A stretch of DNA of 64,000 nt, from NCBI GenBank assembly GCA_951394045.1, contig OX595985.1, positions 4,588,001-4,652,000 on the forward strand, given 5' to 3'. The position numbers were made by a program, and so were the translations under genes. Source of the DNA: Nitzschia sp. DOCU1. Taxonomy: Eukaryota; Bacillariophyta; Bacillariophyceae; Bacillariales; Bacillariaceae. Below, piece by piece: positions 63,465 through 64,000 of the stretch. The stretch's first letter is position 1. Each line of letters starts with the position of its first letter. Under the pieces are notes generated by a model, which was given only the letters and a program-made list of their open reading frames with translations, was not told the origin of the DNA and did no database searches.

Positions 63465-64000
63465 CCGGCCCGGGCCCCGGCACCCCTCTTCTTGCAGGTG
63501 ACGAGCCAACCAGTGCCCCCTGCTCTAAGAAAAGCCGTGGTCCGGCCCTTAACCGAAGTAGATCTGTTGTTGCCCTCGATGCCGAGGATCCTGCGCATTC
63601 CCACCCCCAAAATGGTGACTGCCCCCAAACTGGTGGTGGCACAGCGGGAGCGGGCGAGCGCGGAGGCCAGCAGCGACAGAACAAAAGGCAAAGGTAAGGG
63701 CCGAAACCAGCGGAGACAAAGCGGAAAGAGGCGGAGCCTACTCCAGCCCCAAGTTGGGGACGAGCGCCACCCATTCATCAAGAAACTTAAGAGATGGGCA
63801 ACCGATGGCGTCCCCGTCGACTGTGGGGAAGATTGGGATTGGTCAGTCATCGAAACGGCGGTGGAAAGAGGCCCACACCGGAGCGCCTTGACGAAGGAGA
63901 GCATAGCCCTGTTCCAAGAGGATGTAGCCTACCAAGTGGCGGCAGGGTTCTCGGAAATCATGAGCTGGGACCAAGTGAAACGGCTGCGACCTAGCCGGCT
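63465..64000 (+). CDS. Start of pol of the third retroelement, continues outside window
   Basis: Open in phase with the gag-like ORF for 536 bases. A Lys/Arg-rich segment (DRTKGKGKGRNQRRQSGKRR) is followed by HPFIKKLKRWATDGVPVDC and SALTKESIALFQEDVAYQV, ending ...SWDQVKRLRPSR. From memory of similar algal and oomycete polyproteins this resembles the stretch just before an RT core, but no catalytic motif is inside the window. Classification (DIRS-like or other) is open. Confidence 0.5.

Overview
The window looks like nuclear DNA of a diatom or close stramenopile. This is an inference from four things: several Ty1/copia and Ty3/gypsy families of the kind abundant in diatoms; an AAA_16-type ATPase remnant of a family common in diatoms; a multi-domain MATH/ankyrin gene with two short GT-AG introns (75 and 84 bp); and no bacterial operon structure. 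Roughly two thirds of the 64 kb is transposable-element sequence. Host genes are few, spaced out and often damaged.

Layout: 1-1300 is the 3' end of a copia element. 1300-5040 holds a 5'-truncated TPR gene (minus), a 192-bp tandem repeat, a decayed cytosolic leucyl-tRNA synthetase copy with an internal duplication (plus), and the last exon of an acidic coiled-coil gene (minus). 5042-11199 is copy 1 of copia family 1 (minus), split by a 3451-bp DNA transposon (5081-8531) that has 218-bp terminal inverted repeats, a TA target duplication, a DDE transposase and a second long ORF. That copia copy cuts off the 3' end of an acidic host gene (11200-12675). 12676-15808 holds two small tandem duplications and a RING-H2 gene broken by a 14-bp repeat. 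15809-20842 is a complete gypsy element (minus, target duplication GCCTT) with a frameshifted integrase. 21927-27092 is the main intact host gene: three exons, MATH + ankyrin + coiled coil + a PCIF1-methyltransferase-like C-terminus. 27981-28457 is a small hypothetical gene, 29151-30036 a broken AAA ATPase, and 30374-32217 a non-autonomous element with terminal inverted repeats.

From 32231 to 64000 almost everything is retroelement. Copy 2 of copia-1 (plus) runs into gypsy sequence. The copia/gypsy junction is tandemly duplicated (2 x 2192 bp, 35992-40375). Gypsy sequence then abuts copy 3 of copia-1 in inverted orientation (43362-48109). Inside the leader of copy 3 sits a complete copia-2 element (to 60778, target duplication TCGG), and its 5' LTR carries a complete gypsy element (48115-53864, target duplication TGTTT, LTRs that look identical). 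A 175-bp near-perfect palindrome (60827-61001) closes this nest. A third kind of retroelement, with a CCCH-finger gag and the start of a pol, begins at 61233 and leaves the window.

Three retroelement families (copia-1, copia-2 and the 61-kb element) have gag and pol in the same frame separated by exactly one UGA codon. Both gypsy families carry a perfect palindrome where the tRNA primer-binding site would be expected. These recurring arrangements are the observations I find most worth following up.
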